The notes under the pieces: model-generated
The model's input: only the letters and a program-made list of their open reading frames with translations
What the model was told of the DNA's origin: nothing
Database searches by the model: none
Position numbers and translations under genes: made by a program
Shown: piece by piece, positions 7,987-13,369 of the stretch
Numbering within the stretch: the first letter of the stretch is position 1
How the letters are laid out: every line of letters begins with the position of its first letter
NCBI GenBank assembly: GCA_003486645.1
Contig: DNGI01000077.1
Location: forward strand, 4,179-17,547
Source of the DNA: Cyanobacteria bacterium UBA11370
Lineage (GTDB): Bacteria > Cyanobacteriota > Cyanobacteriia > Cyanobacteriales > Coleofasciculaceae
Reading direction: 5' to 3'
DNA length: 13,369 nucleotides

Positions 7987-8524
7987 CTTCTACGCCCTCA
8001 CCTTCGGTGGCTTTGTGGCATTAAGCATCTATTTACCGACACTGCTCAAAGAAGTTTTTGCCTTGTCTCCCGCTGATGCCGGTGCCCGCACGGCGTTTTT
8101 TGTGATTCTGGCGACGCTATGTCGTCCTGTCGGTGGATGGTTAAGCGATCGCATTGGCGGACAAATTCTGCTGCTGTATGTCTTTTTGGGACTGTTTGCG
8201 ATCGGCTGGCTGATGGCATTCCCGTCGATCGTTCCCTTCACCATTGGCGCATTAGGTGGCGCTATTCTATTCGGTTTGGGCAACGGCGGGGTGTTTAAGT
8301 TAGTACCACAGTATTTTCCTCAACAAGTTGGTACCGTCACAGGTTTAGTAGGAGCTGCGGGGGGGCTGGGAGGCTTCTTCCCGCCGCTGGAGTTAGGACT
8401 GTTTCAGGAACTGACCGACAGCTATGCTCCAGGATTCATCCTACTGAGTCTGTTTGCGTTACTTTGTGCCTGGGTGTTGGGGCGCACGTTTCTACGGCTA
8501 CCCACACCCAGGCAAGGCTTTTGA
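7976..8524 (+). pseudogene. narK: narK fragment: C-terminal half of an MFS nitrate/nitrite transporter
   Basis: The 182 codons from ATG 7976 to TGA 8522-8524 encode [67 protein letters not shown] and [20 protein letters not shown]. These belong to the second half (about six helices) of NarK/NasA-type nitrate/nitrite porters. [16 protein letters not shown] lies where the second nitrate-signature motif is expected, and [13 protein letters not shown] is the MFS loop motif. Full-length members have twelve helices and more than 400 residues. The first half is absent and is replaced upstream by the end of narI. The ATG may be accidental, with no good Shine-Dalgarno, so I call it a truncated pseudogene. 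The open frame is nevertheless undamaged, so a half-size product cannot be excluded. Confidence 0.82.
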
Positions 8525-8611
8525 GCCATACTAGCACATTTGAAGGGGGGAAGTTCCATTTTAAGGCATCCAATTTCGCTGAGAGGTTGTACACTTAGCT
8601 TTCAGCAGATT

Positions 8612-8615
8612 GAGG
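8612..8615 (+). promoter_or_regulatory. Ribosome binding site of gcvH
   Basis: GAGG at 8612-8615 stands 7 bases before the ATG at 8623. It supports that start, which also gives the normal GcvH N-terminus. No clear -10/-35 pair stands out in the 98 bp between the narK relic and gcvH. Confidence 0.65.
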
Positions 8616-8622
8616 ATGTGAG

Positions 8623-9012
8623 ATGGCTTTGGATTATCCTGATGACCTGAAATATCTTGACAGCCACGAATATGTACGGCTTGATGGTGAGATTGCGACG
8701 ATTGGTGTCAGCGGTTTTGCTGTTGACCAGTTGGGTGACATTGTATTTGTCGAATTGCCGGAAATGGGCGATGCTTTACAAAAAGGGGACGTTTTTGGCT
8801 CAATTGAATCGGTAAAGGCAGTTGAGGATATGTATGCTCCAATCTCTGGTACTGTGATCGAGCGTAATGAGACACTGGTAGAGTCTCCCGAACTCATTAG
8901 CGACGATCCTTACGGTGAGGGTTGGTTGTTGAAGGTACGAATCAATGATCCTGATGAATTAGTCGATGCACTGTCTGCTGATGAGTATCGCACTCAAGTA
9001 GAAGGGGAATAG
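8623..9012 (+). CDS. gcvH: Glycine cleavage system H protein
   Basis: This 129-residue protein has the normal length for GcvH, the mobile lipoyl carrier. Its lipoyl arm takes the aminomethyl group from glycine after GcvP decarboxylates it, then presents it to GcvT and to the lipoamide dehydrogenase. The lipoyl-lysine motif [18 protein letters not shown] is intact, with Lys65 as the modified residue. The N-terminal [11 protein letters not shown] and [18 protein letters not shown] are also typical. The start is fixed by the Shine-Dalgarno at 8612. gcvP follows 322 bp downstream in the same direction, but the intervening repeats make a simple single-transcript operon uncertain. In cyanobacteria the system mainly handles photorespiratory glycine. 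GcvT is not in the window. Confidence 0.97.
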   Translation: MALDYPDDLKYLDSHEYVRLDGEIATIGVSGFAVDQLGDIVFVELPEMGDALQKGDVFGSIESVKAVEDMYAPISGTVIERNETLVESPELISDDPYGEGWLLKVRINDPDELVDALSADEYRTQVEGE

Positions 9013-9087
9013 GGTTGTTGGTTGTTTGTTGTTGGTTGTTGGTTGTTTGTTGTTGGTTGTTGGTTGTTTGTTGTTGGTTGTTTGTTG
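9013..9087 (+). repeat. Three tandem 21-bp TTG-rich repeats plus a partial unit
   Basis: Exact 21-bp units start at 9013, 9034 and 9055, each opening GGTTGTTGGTTGTTTG, and a shorter variant starts at 9076. The array begins at the base after the gcvH stop codon. Repeats of this kind are common between genes in large filamentous cyanobacterial genomes. They have no coding capacity here. Confidence 0.9.
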
Positions 9088-9132
9088 ACAACGACGAATA
9101 TCGTGTTGGGTTGAATACCCATCGTTACGACT

Positions 9133-9164
9133 GATGGGGAGAGGGGGAGATGGGGAGAGGGGGA
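9133..9164 (+). repeat. Two 16-bp G-rich tandem repeats with a G-quadruplex motif
   Basis: The 16-bp unit GATGGGGAGAGGGGGA occurs twice without change (9133-9148 and 9149-9164). Together they supply four G runs of 4, 5, 4 and 5 at 9136-9163, with loops of 3, 4 and 3 bases. This meets the canonical G-quadruplex pattern on the coding strand, so the fold could form in DNA or in a gcvH-gcvP transcript. Confidence 0.85.
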
Positions 9165-9220
9165 GAAGTTTTAATTAGGGGTGATTAGCCGGACATTGTA
9201 TGACAACGGACAACGGATAA

Positions 9221-9249
9221 CCAACAACCAACAACAAACAACAAACAAC
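9221..9249 (+). repeat. CAA-rich repeat, inverted partner of the 9013-9087 array
   Basis: This segment reads CCAACAACCAACAACAAAC and onwards. Its reverse complement matches at least 21 consecutive bases inside the TTG-rich array upstream. The two could pair into a long stem enclosing the G-rich repeat. It follows a TGACAACGGACAACGGATAA stretch that looks like part of the same mobile or low-complexity repeat. Confidence 0.85.
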
Positions 9250-9334
9250 TAAGAGCTATTTTTGAAGGTTTGTTACAAAATAATAAGAAGTTATGCTCTA
9301 GACTAAGACGGGCGTAACCTACCGCACTCCTTCA

Positions 9335-12328
9335 ATGAATCGGTTTGATATGCGTAATTTCGATGTGACAGCTAACCCAGAGGCAAAAGACAATCAATCT
9401 CTTCTTGACTCTCAGCCTTCTTTATTCTCCCTAGAAAGCCTTGCATCGACCGATTCTTTTGTAAGACGGCATATTGGTCCTAGTGTGGATGAAGTAGAGG
9501 AAATGCTCAAGGTTTTGGGATTTTCCACCCTTGATGACCTTATTGATCGCACTATACCCCCAGCGATTCGACTCCATCAACCCTTAAACTTACCCTCACC
9601 CCAAAGCGAGTACGCTGCCCTAACTCAGCTTAAAGAAATTGCTTCAAAAAATCAGGTGTTGCGATCGCTTATTGGTATGGGCTATCACGACTGTATCACC
9701 CCACCTGTAATTCAGCGCAATATCCTGGAAAATCCGGGCTGGTACACCGCCTACACCCCCTATCAAGCTGAAATTGCCCAAGGGCGTTTGGAGGCGTTAC
9801 TCAACTTCCAGACCATGATTATCGATTTAACGGGTTTGGAAATTGCCAATGCGTCCTTACTGGATGAAGGAACTGCCGCTGCTGAAGCGATGACGATGAG
9901 TTATGGGTTATGCAAAACTAAAGCGAATGCCTTTTTTGTCTCCCAAACTTGCCATCCCCAAACGATTGCCGTTGTCCAAACCCGTGCTAAACCTTTAGGG
10001 ATTGAAATTATTGTAGGCGATCACCAAACCTTTGAGTTTGAGCCGAGTATTTTTGGGGCACTACTCCAGTATCCCGCAACCGATGGCACTATTTACGATT
10101 ATCGGGAGTTTATCAAAAAAGCCCATGAGGTTGGTGCGTTAGTTACCGTCGCCGCCGATCCCTTAAGCCTCACCTTGTTAACACCCCCCGGTGAATTTGG
10201 GGCGGATATTGCTGTAGGAAGCACGCAGAGGTTTGGTGTTCCCTTGGGATATGGGGGGCCTCATGCCGCCTATTTTGCCACGCGAGAGGCTTACAAACGG
10301 CAGGTTCCAGGGCGAATTGTGGGCGTATCCAAAGATGTACAAGGGAAACCTGCATTACGTCTTGCCTTGCAAACTCGTGAACAACATATCCGCCGGGATA
10401 AAGCTACAAGTAATATTTGTACCGCTCAAGTGCTGCTAGCAGTCATGGCTTCGATGTATGCTGTCTATCATGGCCCAGAGGGACTCAAACAAATTGCCAG
10501 ACGAATACATCAGTTAACGGTAATTCTGGCGGCAGGATTGGAACGATTAGGATACAGTATTGGGTCAGACCTGTTTTTTGATACGCTACGGGTGGGATTG
10601 GGTATTCACACCTCGGATGTGATAGTTGCAACGGCTGAAGCGCGGGGAATTAATCTGCGTGCCTTGGATGATTGTACGATTGGAATTACTCTGGACGAAA
10701 CTACAACAATTCAGGAAGTTGTAGAATTATTGGAAATTTTTGCAAGTGTTGGGGTTGAAGGAATTACGCCCTTATCGTTTGATGTAGATGCTTTAATTAA
10801 AGCAGCAAGACCGGATTTTCAACCCCCATTTGTTCGGACTAGTCTTTATTTAACGAATCCTGTATTTAACCGCTATCATTCGGAAACAGAATTATTGCGA
10901 TATCTGCATCGGTTACAAGCGAAGGATTTATCTCTGACGACATCGATGATTCCTTTAGGTTCCTGTACGATGAAGCTAAATGCCACAGCGGAAATGTTGC
11001 CTGTAACGTGGTCAGAATTTGGCAAAATTCATCCCTTTGCACCAATTACCCAAACTCAAGGTTATCAGGTTTTATTTCAACAACTTGAGGAATGGTTAGC
11101 CGAAATTACGGGATTTGCAGGTATTTCTTTACAACCGAATGCAGGTTCACAAGGCGAATATGCGGGATTGTTAGTGATTCGGAAATATCATGAACAGCGA
11201 GGTGAAGGACATCGCAATGTTTGTTTAATTCCTCAATCAGCACATGGTACTAATCCAGCTTCAGCGGTAATGGCGGGGATGAAAGTAGTGGCGGTTGCGT
11301 GTGATGATCAGGGGAATGTTGACTTAGATGACCTGAAAAGCAAAGCCGAAAAATACAGCAATGAACTTGCTGCTTTAATGGTAACGTATCCTTCAACTCA
11401 CGGCGTTTTTGAGGAACAAATTAAAGAAATTTGCGATAGTATTCATAGTAACGGTGGACAAGTTTATATGGATGGGGCGAATATGAATGCCCAAGTTGGA
11501 CTCTGCCGTCCAGGTGATTTTGGTGCGGATGTTTGTCATTTAAACTTACACAAAACCTTCTGCATTCCTCACGGTGGCGGTGGTCCTGGAATGGGTCCCA
11601 TTGGGGTAATGTCTCACTTAGTCCCCTTCCTACCTAATGTCTCATTAGCAAACAACCAACAACCAAAAACTAACAACCAATCCATTGGTTTCATTTCTTC
11701 CGCGCCTTGGGGAAGTGCGAGTATTTTAACCATTTCTTGGATGTATATTGCTTTGATGGGGGAAGCGGGTTTAACTGAAGCCACAAAAGTAGCTATTCTG
11801 AATGCAAATTATATCGCCCAGCGGTTAGCACCTTATTATCCAATTTTGTACAAAGGGAAAGGGAATTTAGTCGCTCATGAATGTATTTTAGATTTGCGAT
11901 CGCTCAAAAAAACGGCGGGTATTGAAGTGGATGATATTGCCAAACGATTGATGGATTATGGCTTCCATGCACCGACGGTATCTTGGCCTGTTGCAGGTAC
12001 AATGATGGTGGAACCAACGGAAAGTGAATCGAAGGAAGAATTGGATCGGTTTTGTGAGGCAATGATTGCAATTCGTCAGGAAATAGAAGCCATTGAATTG
12101 GGTCAAATTGATCCGGAAAATAATGTGCTTAAAAATGCACCTCATACCGCAGAACTGTTAATTACTGGAGAATGGAATTATCCCTATTCTCGTGAACAAG
12201 CGGCGTATCCTGCACCCTGGACACGAGACCATAAATTTTGGCCTGCGGTTGGACGAATTGATAATGCCTATGGCGATCGCAATTTAGTCTGTTCTTGTGT
12301 GGGGATGGAGGCGTATGGAGGGGAGTAG
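9335..12328 (+). CDS. gcvP: Glycine dehydrogenase (decarboxylating), glycine cleavage system P protein
   Basis: The 997-residue protein is within the usual length (about 950-1000) for the single-chain P protein, a PLP enzyme that decarboxylates glycine and loads the aminomethyl group on lipoyl-GcvH. The N-terminal half begins with [10 protein letters not shown] and has [29 protein letters not shown] and [12 protein letters not shown]. The C-terminal half has [26 protein letters not shown] and [10 protein letters not shown]. The PLP-binding lysine is Lys740 in [21 protein letters not shown]. The ATG at 9335 is the first start after an in-frame TAG at 9299, and it lacks an obvious Shine-Dalgarno; ATG 9350 is an alternative. 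The first 40 residues are not conserved-looking. An asparagine/glutamine-rich insert near residues 773-782 comes from a repeat. The last codons and the stop merge into a G-rich repeat. Confidence 0.97.
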   Translation: MNRFDMRNFDVTANPEAKDNQSLLDSQPSLFSLESLASTDSFVRRHIGPSVDEVEEMLKVLGFSTLDDLIDRTIPPAIRLHQPLNLPSPQSEYAALTQLKEIASKNQVLRSLIGMGYHDCITPPVIQRNILENPGWYTAYTPYQAEIAQGRLEALLNFQTMIIDLTGLEIANASLLDEGTAAAEAMTMSYGLCKTKANAFFVSQTCHPQTIAVVQTRAKPLGIEIIVGDHQTFEFEPSIFGALLQYPATDGTIYDYREFIKKAHEVGALVTVAADPLSLTLLTPPGEFGADIAVGSTQRFGVPLGYGGPHAAYFATREAYKRQVPGRIVGVSKDVQGKPALRLALQTREQHIRRDKATSNICTAQVLLAVMASMYAVYHGPEGLKQIARRIHQLTVILAAGLERLGYSIGSDLFFDTLRVGLGIHTSDVIVATAEARGINLRALDDCTIGITLDETTTIQEVVELLEIFASVGVEGITPLSFDVDALIKAARPDFQPPFVRTSLYLTNPVFNRYHSETELLRYLHRLQAKDLSLTTSMIPLGSCTMKLNATAEMLPVTWSEFGKIHPFAPITQTQGYQVLFQQLEEWLAEITGFAGISLQPNAGSQGEYAGLLVIRKYHEQRGEGHRNVCLIPQSAHGTNPASAVMAGMKVVAVACDDQGNVDLDDLKSKAEKYSNELAALMVTYPSTHGVFEEQIKEICDSIHSNGGQVYMDGANMNAQVGLCRPGDFGADVCHLNLHKTFCIPHGGGGPGMGPIGVMSHLVPFLPNVSLANNQQPKTNNQSIGFISSAPWGSASILTISWMYIALMGEAGLTEATKVAILNANYIAQRLAPYYPILYKGKGNLVAHECILDLRSLKKTAGIEVDDIAKRLMDYGFHAPTVSWPVAGTMMVEPTESESKEELDRFCEAMIAIRQEIEAIELGQIDPENNVLKNAPHTAELLITGEWNYPYSREQAAYPAPWTRDHKFWPAVGRIDNAYGDRNLVCSCVGMEAYGGE
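11650..11681 (+). repeat. CAACAACCAA-type repeat inside the gcvP coding sequence
   Basis: The segment AACAACCAACAACCAAAAAC continues with TAACAACCAA. It has the same composition as the intergenic arm at 9221-9249. It stays in frame and encodes [10 protein letters not shown], between FLPNVSLA and [14 protein letters not shown]. In most GcvP proteins as I know them this stretch is a short variable loop before the conserved SAAPWGSAS motif. I infer that a genomic repeat expanded into, or inserted in, this loop. Confidence 0.7.
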
Positions 12329-12355
12329 GGAGTGGAGAGTGGGGAGTGGAGAAGA
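12317..12355 (+). repeat. Purine G-rich repeat spanning the gcvP stop
   Basis: Variants of GGGAGTGGAGA follow one another (GGGAGTAGGGAG, TGGAGAGTGGGGAG, TGGAGAAG). The array starts in the last codons of gcvP and includes its TAG stop at 12326. Similar GGGGAGTGG arrays occur between genes in many filamentous cyanobacteria. No terminator hairpin for gcvP is seen after it. Confidence 0.6.
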
Positions 12356-12458
12356 AAATTAAGTTAGATCGTTGACTTCTTAGAAAAGTTGTAGCTCTCG
12401 TGTTTATACCAAGTTGTTGATCATATTATTAAGAGAGACAAGGGGGACAAGGCGGAAT

Positions 12459-12607
12459 AAATTACAATTCATTACTCAACAAAGTACGAATGAAAAAAGG
12501 CTCGCGTTAAACTTGAGTAAAAGCCATAAAGGAGAATGAATAGAAATGGTAGCTTCTCTAACCATCTCAAATCCCTTAAAAGTTATTTCTTTAGAAGACT
12601 GGATGGA
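12459..12607 (+). repeat. Direct repeat, copy 1: Uma2 leader and 5' coding end
   Basis: This segment aligns without gaps to 13221-13369, at a constant offset of 762 bp, with 136 of 149 bases identical by my hand comparison. It covers 87 bp of leader and the first 62 bp of the gene. Identity continues to the right edge of the window, so the true repeat is longer. It shows that gene and leader were duplicated together. Confidence 0.92.
12529..12534 (+). promoter_or_regulatory. Ribosome binding site of the first Uma2 gene
   Basis: AAGGAG lies 11 bases before the ATG at 12546. The spacing is rather long, but the same element at the same distance precedes the second copy (13291-13296 to ATG 13308), which supports both starts. 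Confidence 0.6.
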
Positions 12608-13094
12608 AAATCCCCCAGTTGGTACAGAATGGGTAGATGGAGAATTAGTAGAGAAAAATGGCATGACGCTCAAACATAGTGAGATTCAGGTGAATTTGTC
12701 CTTTCAGTGGAAAAGTTATAAAGACTCCAGCGGACAGGGTGGAAAAGTATATACTGATGTCCCTTGTCGCACCAATAAGCAAGGACGTTCTCCTGATGTT
12801 GCCTATCTTACACCAGAATTAGTTGCTCAATATGGCGAGGCGAAAGTACTTCCTCAGAGTTTCCCTTTAAGTGCTGAAATTGTTTCACCGACCGATTTAG
12901 CTGAAGATGTTATTGCTAAAGCTCAAGAATATTTGCAGTCTGGTGGTGAGGAAGTTTGGCTCGTATTTCCAGACAGTCGTTGGATTATTGTTGCTACTCA
13001 AAATAAAAGACTTGTGTTTACGTCCGGTGAAGTGATTAGCACACAAACTATTTTACCAGGTTTTAGTATCACTGTAGATGAATTATTGGCTTGA
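12546..13094 (+). CDS. Uma2 family (DUF820) PD-(D/E)XK nuclease-like protein
   Basis: The 182-residue protein has the normal size and pattern of the Uma2 family. It contains EWVDGELVE (residues 28-36), SPDVAYL with Asp84, SAEIVSPTD with Glu111, and KAQEYLQSGGEEVWLVFP with Lys125. Asp84, Glu111 and the nearby Lys125 fit the PD-(D/E)XK nuclease core. The family is hugely expanded in cyanobacteria, where genomes may carry tens of copies, and its role and substrate are unknown. A link to mobile DNA is often suspected. The start is supported by the Shine-Dalgarno at 12529 and by the identical arrangement in the second copy. All putative catalytic residues are present, so it is probably active. Confidence 0.93.
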   Translation: MVASLTISNPLKVISLEDWMENPPVGTEWVDGELVEKNGMTLKHSEIQVNLSFQWKSYKDSSGQGGKVYTDVPCRTNKQGRSPDVAYLTPELVAQYGEAKVLPQSFPLSAEIVSPTDLAEDVIAKAQEYLQSGGEEVWLVFPDSRWIIVATQNKRLVFTSGEVISTQTILPGFSITVDELLA

Positions 13095-13160
13095 AATTGC
13101 AGGAAACCTTGATGGTGAAATAGACTATAAACTCAAGAGCGATAACACTCCTCTCAACTA

Positions 13161-13180
13161 AAAACGATTATTGCGTTTTA
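13161..13180 (+). terminator. Possible weak terminator after the first Uma2 gene
   Basis: AAAACG (13161-13166) pairs with CGTTTT (13174-13179) around a 7-base loop, and the right arm ends in T residues. The stem is short and almost all A/T, so it is only a candidate. Confidence 0.25.
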
Positions 13181-13220
13181 AAGCAAAATATAATGTCCTA
13201 ACCGATATGTCCGTTCCTAT

Positions 13221-13369
13221 AAATCACAATTGATTACTTAACAAAGTACTAATGAAAAACAGCTCGCGCTAAACTTGAGTCAAAGCCATAAAGGAGAATT
13301 AGTAGAAATGGTAGCTTCTCTAAGCGTCTCAAATCCCTTAAAAGTCATTTCTTTAGAAGACTGGATGGA
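13221..13369 (+). repeat. Direct repeat, copy 2: Uma2 leader and 5' coding end
   Basis: This is the partner of 12459-12607, ungapped with 13 mismatches. The Shine-Dalgarno AAGGAG and the CTCGCG-containing leader are kept. The segment is cut by the window edge. Confidence 0.92.
13308..13369 (+). CDS. Second Uma2 family gene, 5' end only
   Basis: The first 20 codons (ATG 13308) encode MVASLSVSNPLKVIS followed by LEDWM. They differ from the neighbouring Uma2 protein at only two residues (T6S and I7V). The gene runs off the right edge, so it cannot be judged whether it is intact. It is a tandem paralogue separated from the first copy by 213 bp. Confidence 0.85.
   Translation, partial: MVASLSVSNPLKVISLEDWM

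Larger units (their letters stand above)
9013..9334. other. Repeat-packed gcvH-gcvP spacer
   Basis: The 322-bp spacer has no gene. In order it holds a TTG-rich tandem repeat directly after the gcvH stop (9013-9087), a hairpin at 9089-9108 (8-bp stem with one bulge), a small GGGT/ACCC hairpin at 9108-9120, a G-rich tandem repeat (9133-9164), the complementary CAA-rich arm (9221-9249), and about 85 bp of unremarkable leader before gcvP. I found no glycine-riboswitch core. Any gcvP promoter probably lies in 9250-9330, but none is clear. Confidence 0.75.

Noticed and set aside
7644..8024. Open frame of 126 codons with a hydrophobic look
   Set aside because: It overlaps the narI relic in another frame. 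The narI motifs and histidine spacing lie in frame 1, so this frame is a by-product.
9013..9087. CRISPR array
   Set aside because: The 21-bp units are directly adjacent with no unique spacers, so it is a simple tandem repeat.
9250..9334. Glycine riboswitch upstream of gcvP
   Set aside because: Glycine riboswitches control gcv genes in many bacteria, but I could not find the conserved core or tandem aptamer arrangement here.
12546..13369. Insertion sequence carrying the Uma2 genes
   Set aside because: No terminal inverted repeats or target-site duplications are seen. The repeated block is a gene plus leader in direct orientation.

Overview
The window comes from a cyanobacterial chromosome, most likely a large-genome filamentous lineage. 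The octamer GCGATCGC (HIP1, typical of many cyanobacteria) occurs nine times, starting at 630, 6466, 6607, 6883, 7830, 8145, 9661, 11896 and 12273. The giant Calx-beta/RHS/RTX protein, low-complexity intergenic repeats of the GTTGGTTGTT and GGGGAGTGG kinds, and tandem Uma2-family genes fit the same kind of genome. All genes lie on the + strand. I cannot name a species.

Layout. (1) 1-7220: the 3' part, about 2405 codons, of a giant secreted multidomain protein whose start lies left of the window. In order it has two near-identical Calx-beta repeats, a TIG/IPT-like domain, an RHS N-terminal region, a long field of YD repeats, an RHS core ending in DPLGL, a short module holding every cysteine of the visible protein, a proline-rich linker, a von Willebrand factor D-like domain, a DUF7619-like domain, an FN3/Ig-like domain, a CSPG/cadherin-like repeat, a CADG/He_PIG-like domain, ten RTX nonapeptides and a type I secretion-type C-terminus. 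(2) 7221-7743: gene-free AT-rich spacer with one plausible weak terminator. (3) 7744-8524: a degraded nitrate-respiration locus. The C-terminal part of narI (haem-b subunit of membrane nitrate reductase) is joined at one breakpoint to the C-terminal half of a NarK-type nitrate/nitrite transporter. (4) 8623-12328: gcvH and gcvP, the H and P proteins of the glycine cleavage system, used in photorespiratory glycine decarboxylation. They are separated by a 322-bp spacer packed with tandem repeats, an inverted-repeat partner and a G-quadruplex motif. A related CAACAACCAA-type repeat also sits in frame inside gcvP. (5) 12546-13369: an intact Uma2-family (PD-(D/E)XK) gene and the first 20 codons of a second copy, each behind the same about 87-bp leader.

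How the parts relate. Only gcvH and gcvP clearly work together: GcvP decarboxylates glycine and passes the aminomethyl group to the lipoyl arm of GcvH. No gcvT is visible. The giant protein, the nar relic and the Uma2 genes appear to be independent units. The most unusual points are the narI/narK relic, the cysteine-only module at the classical RHS cargo position but in mid-protein, and the in-frame repeat in gcvP.
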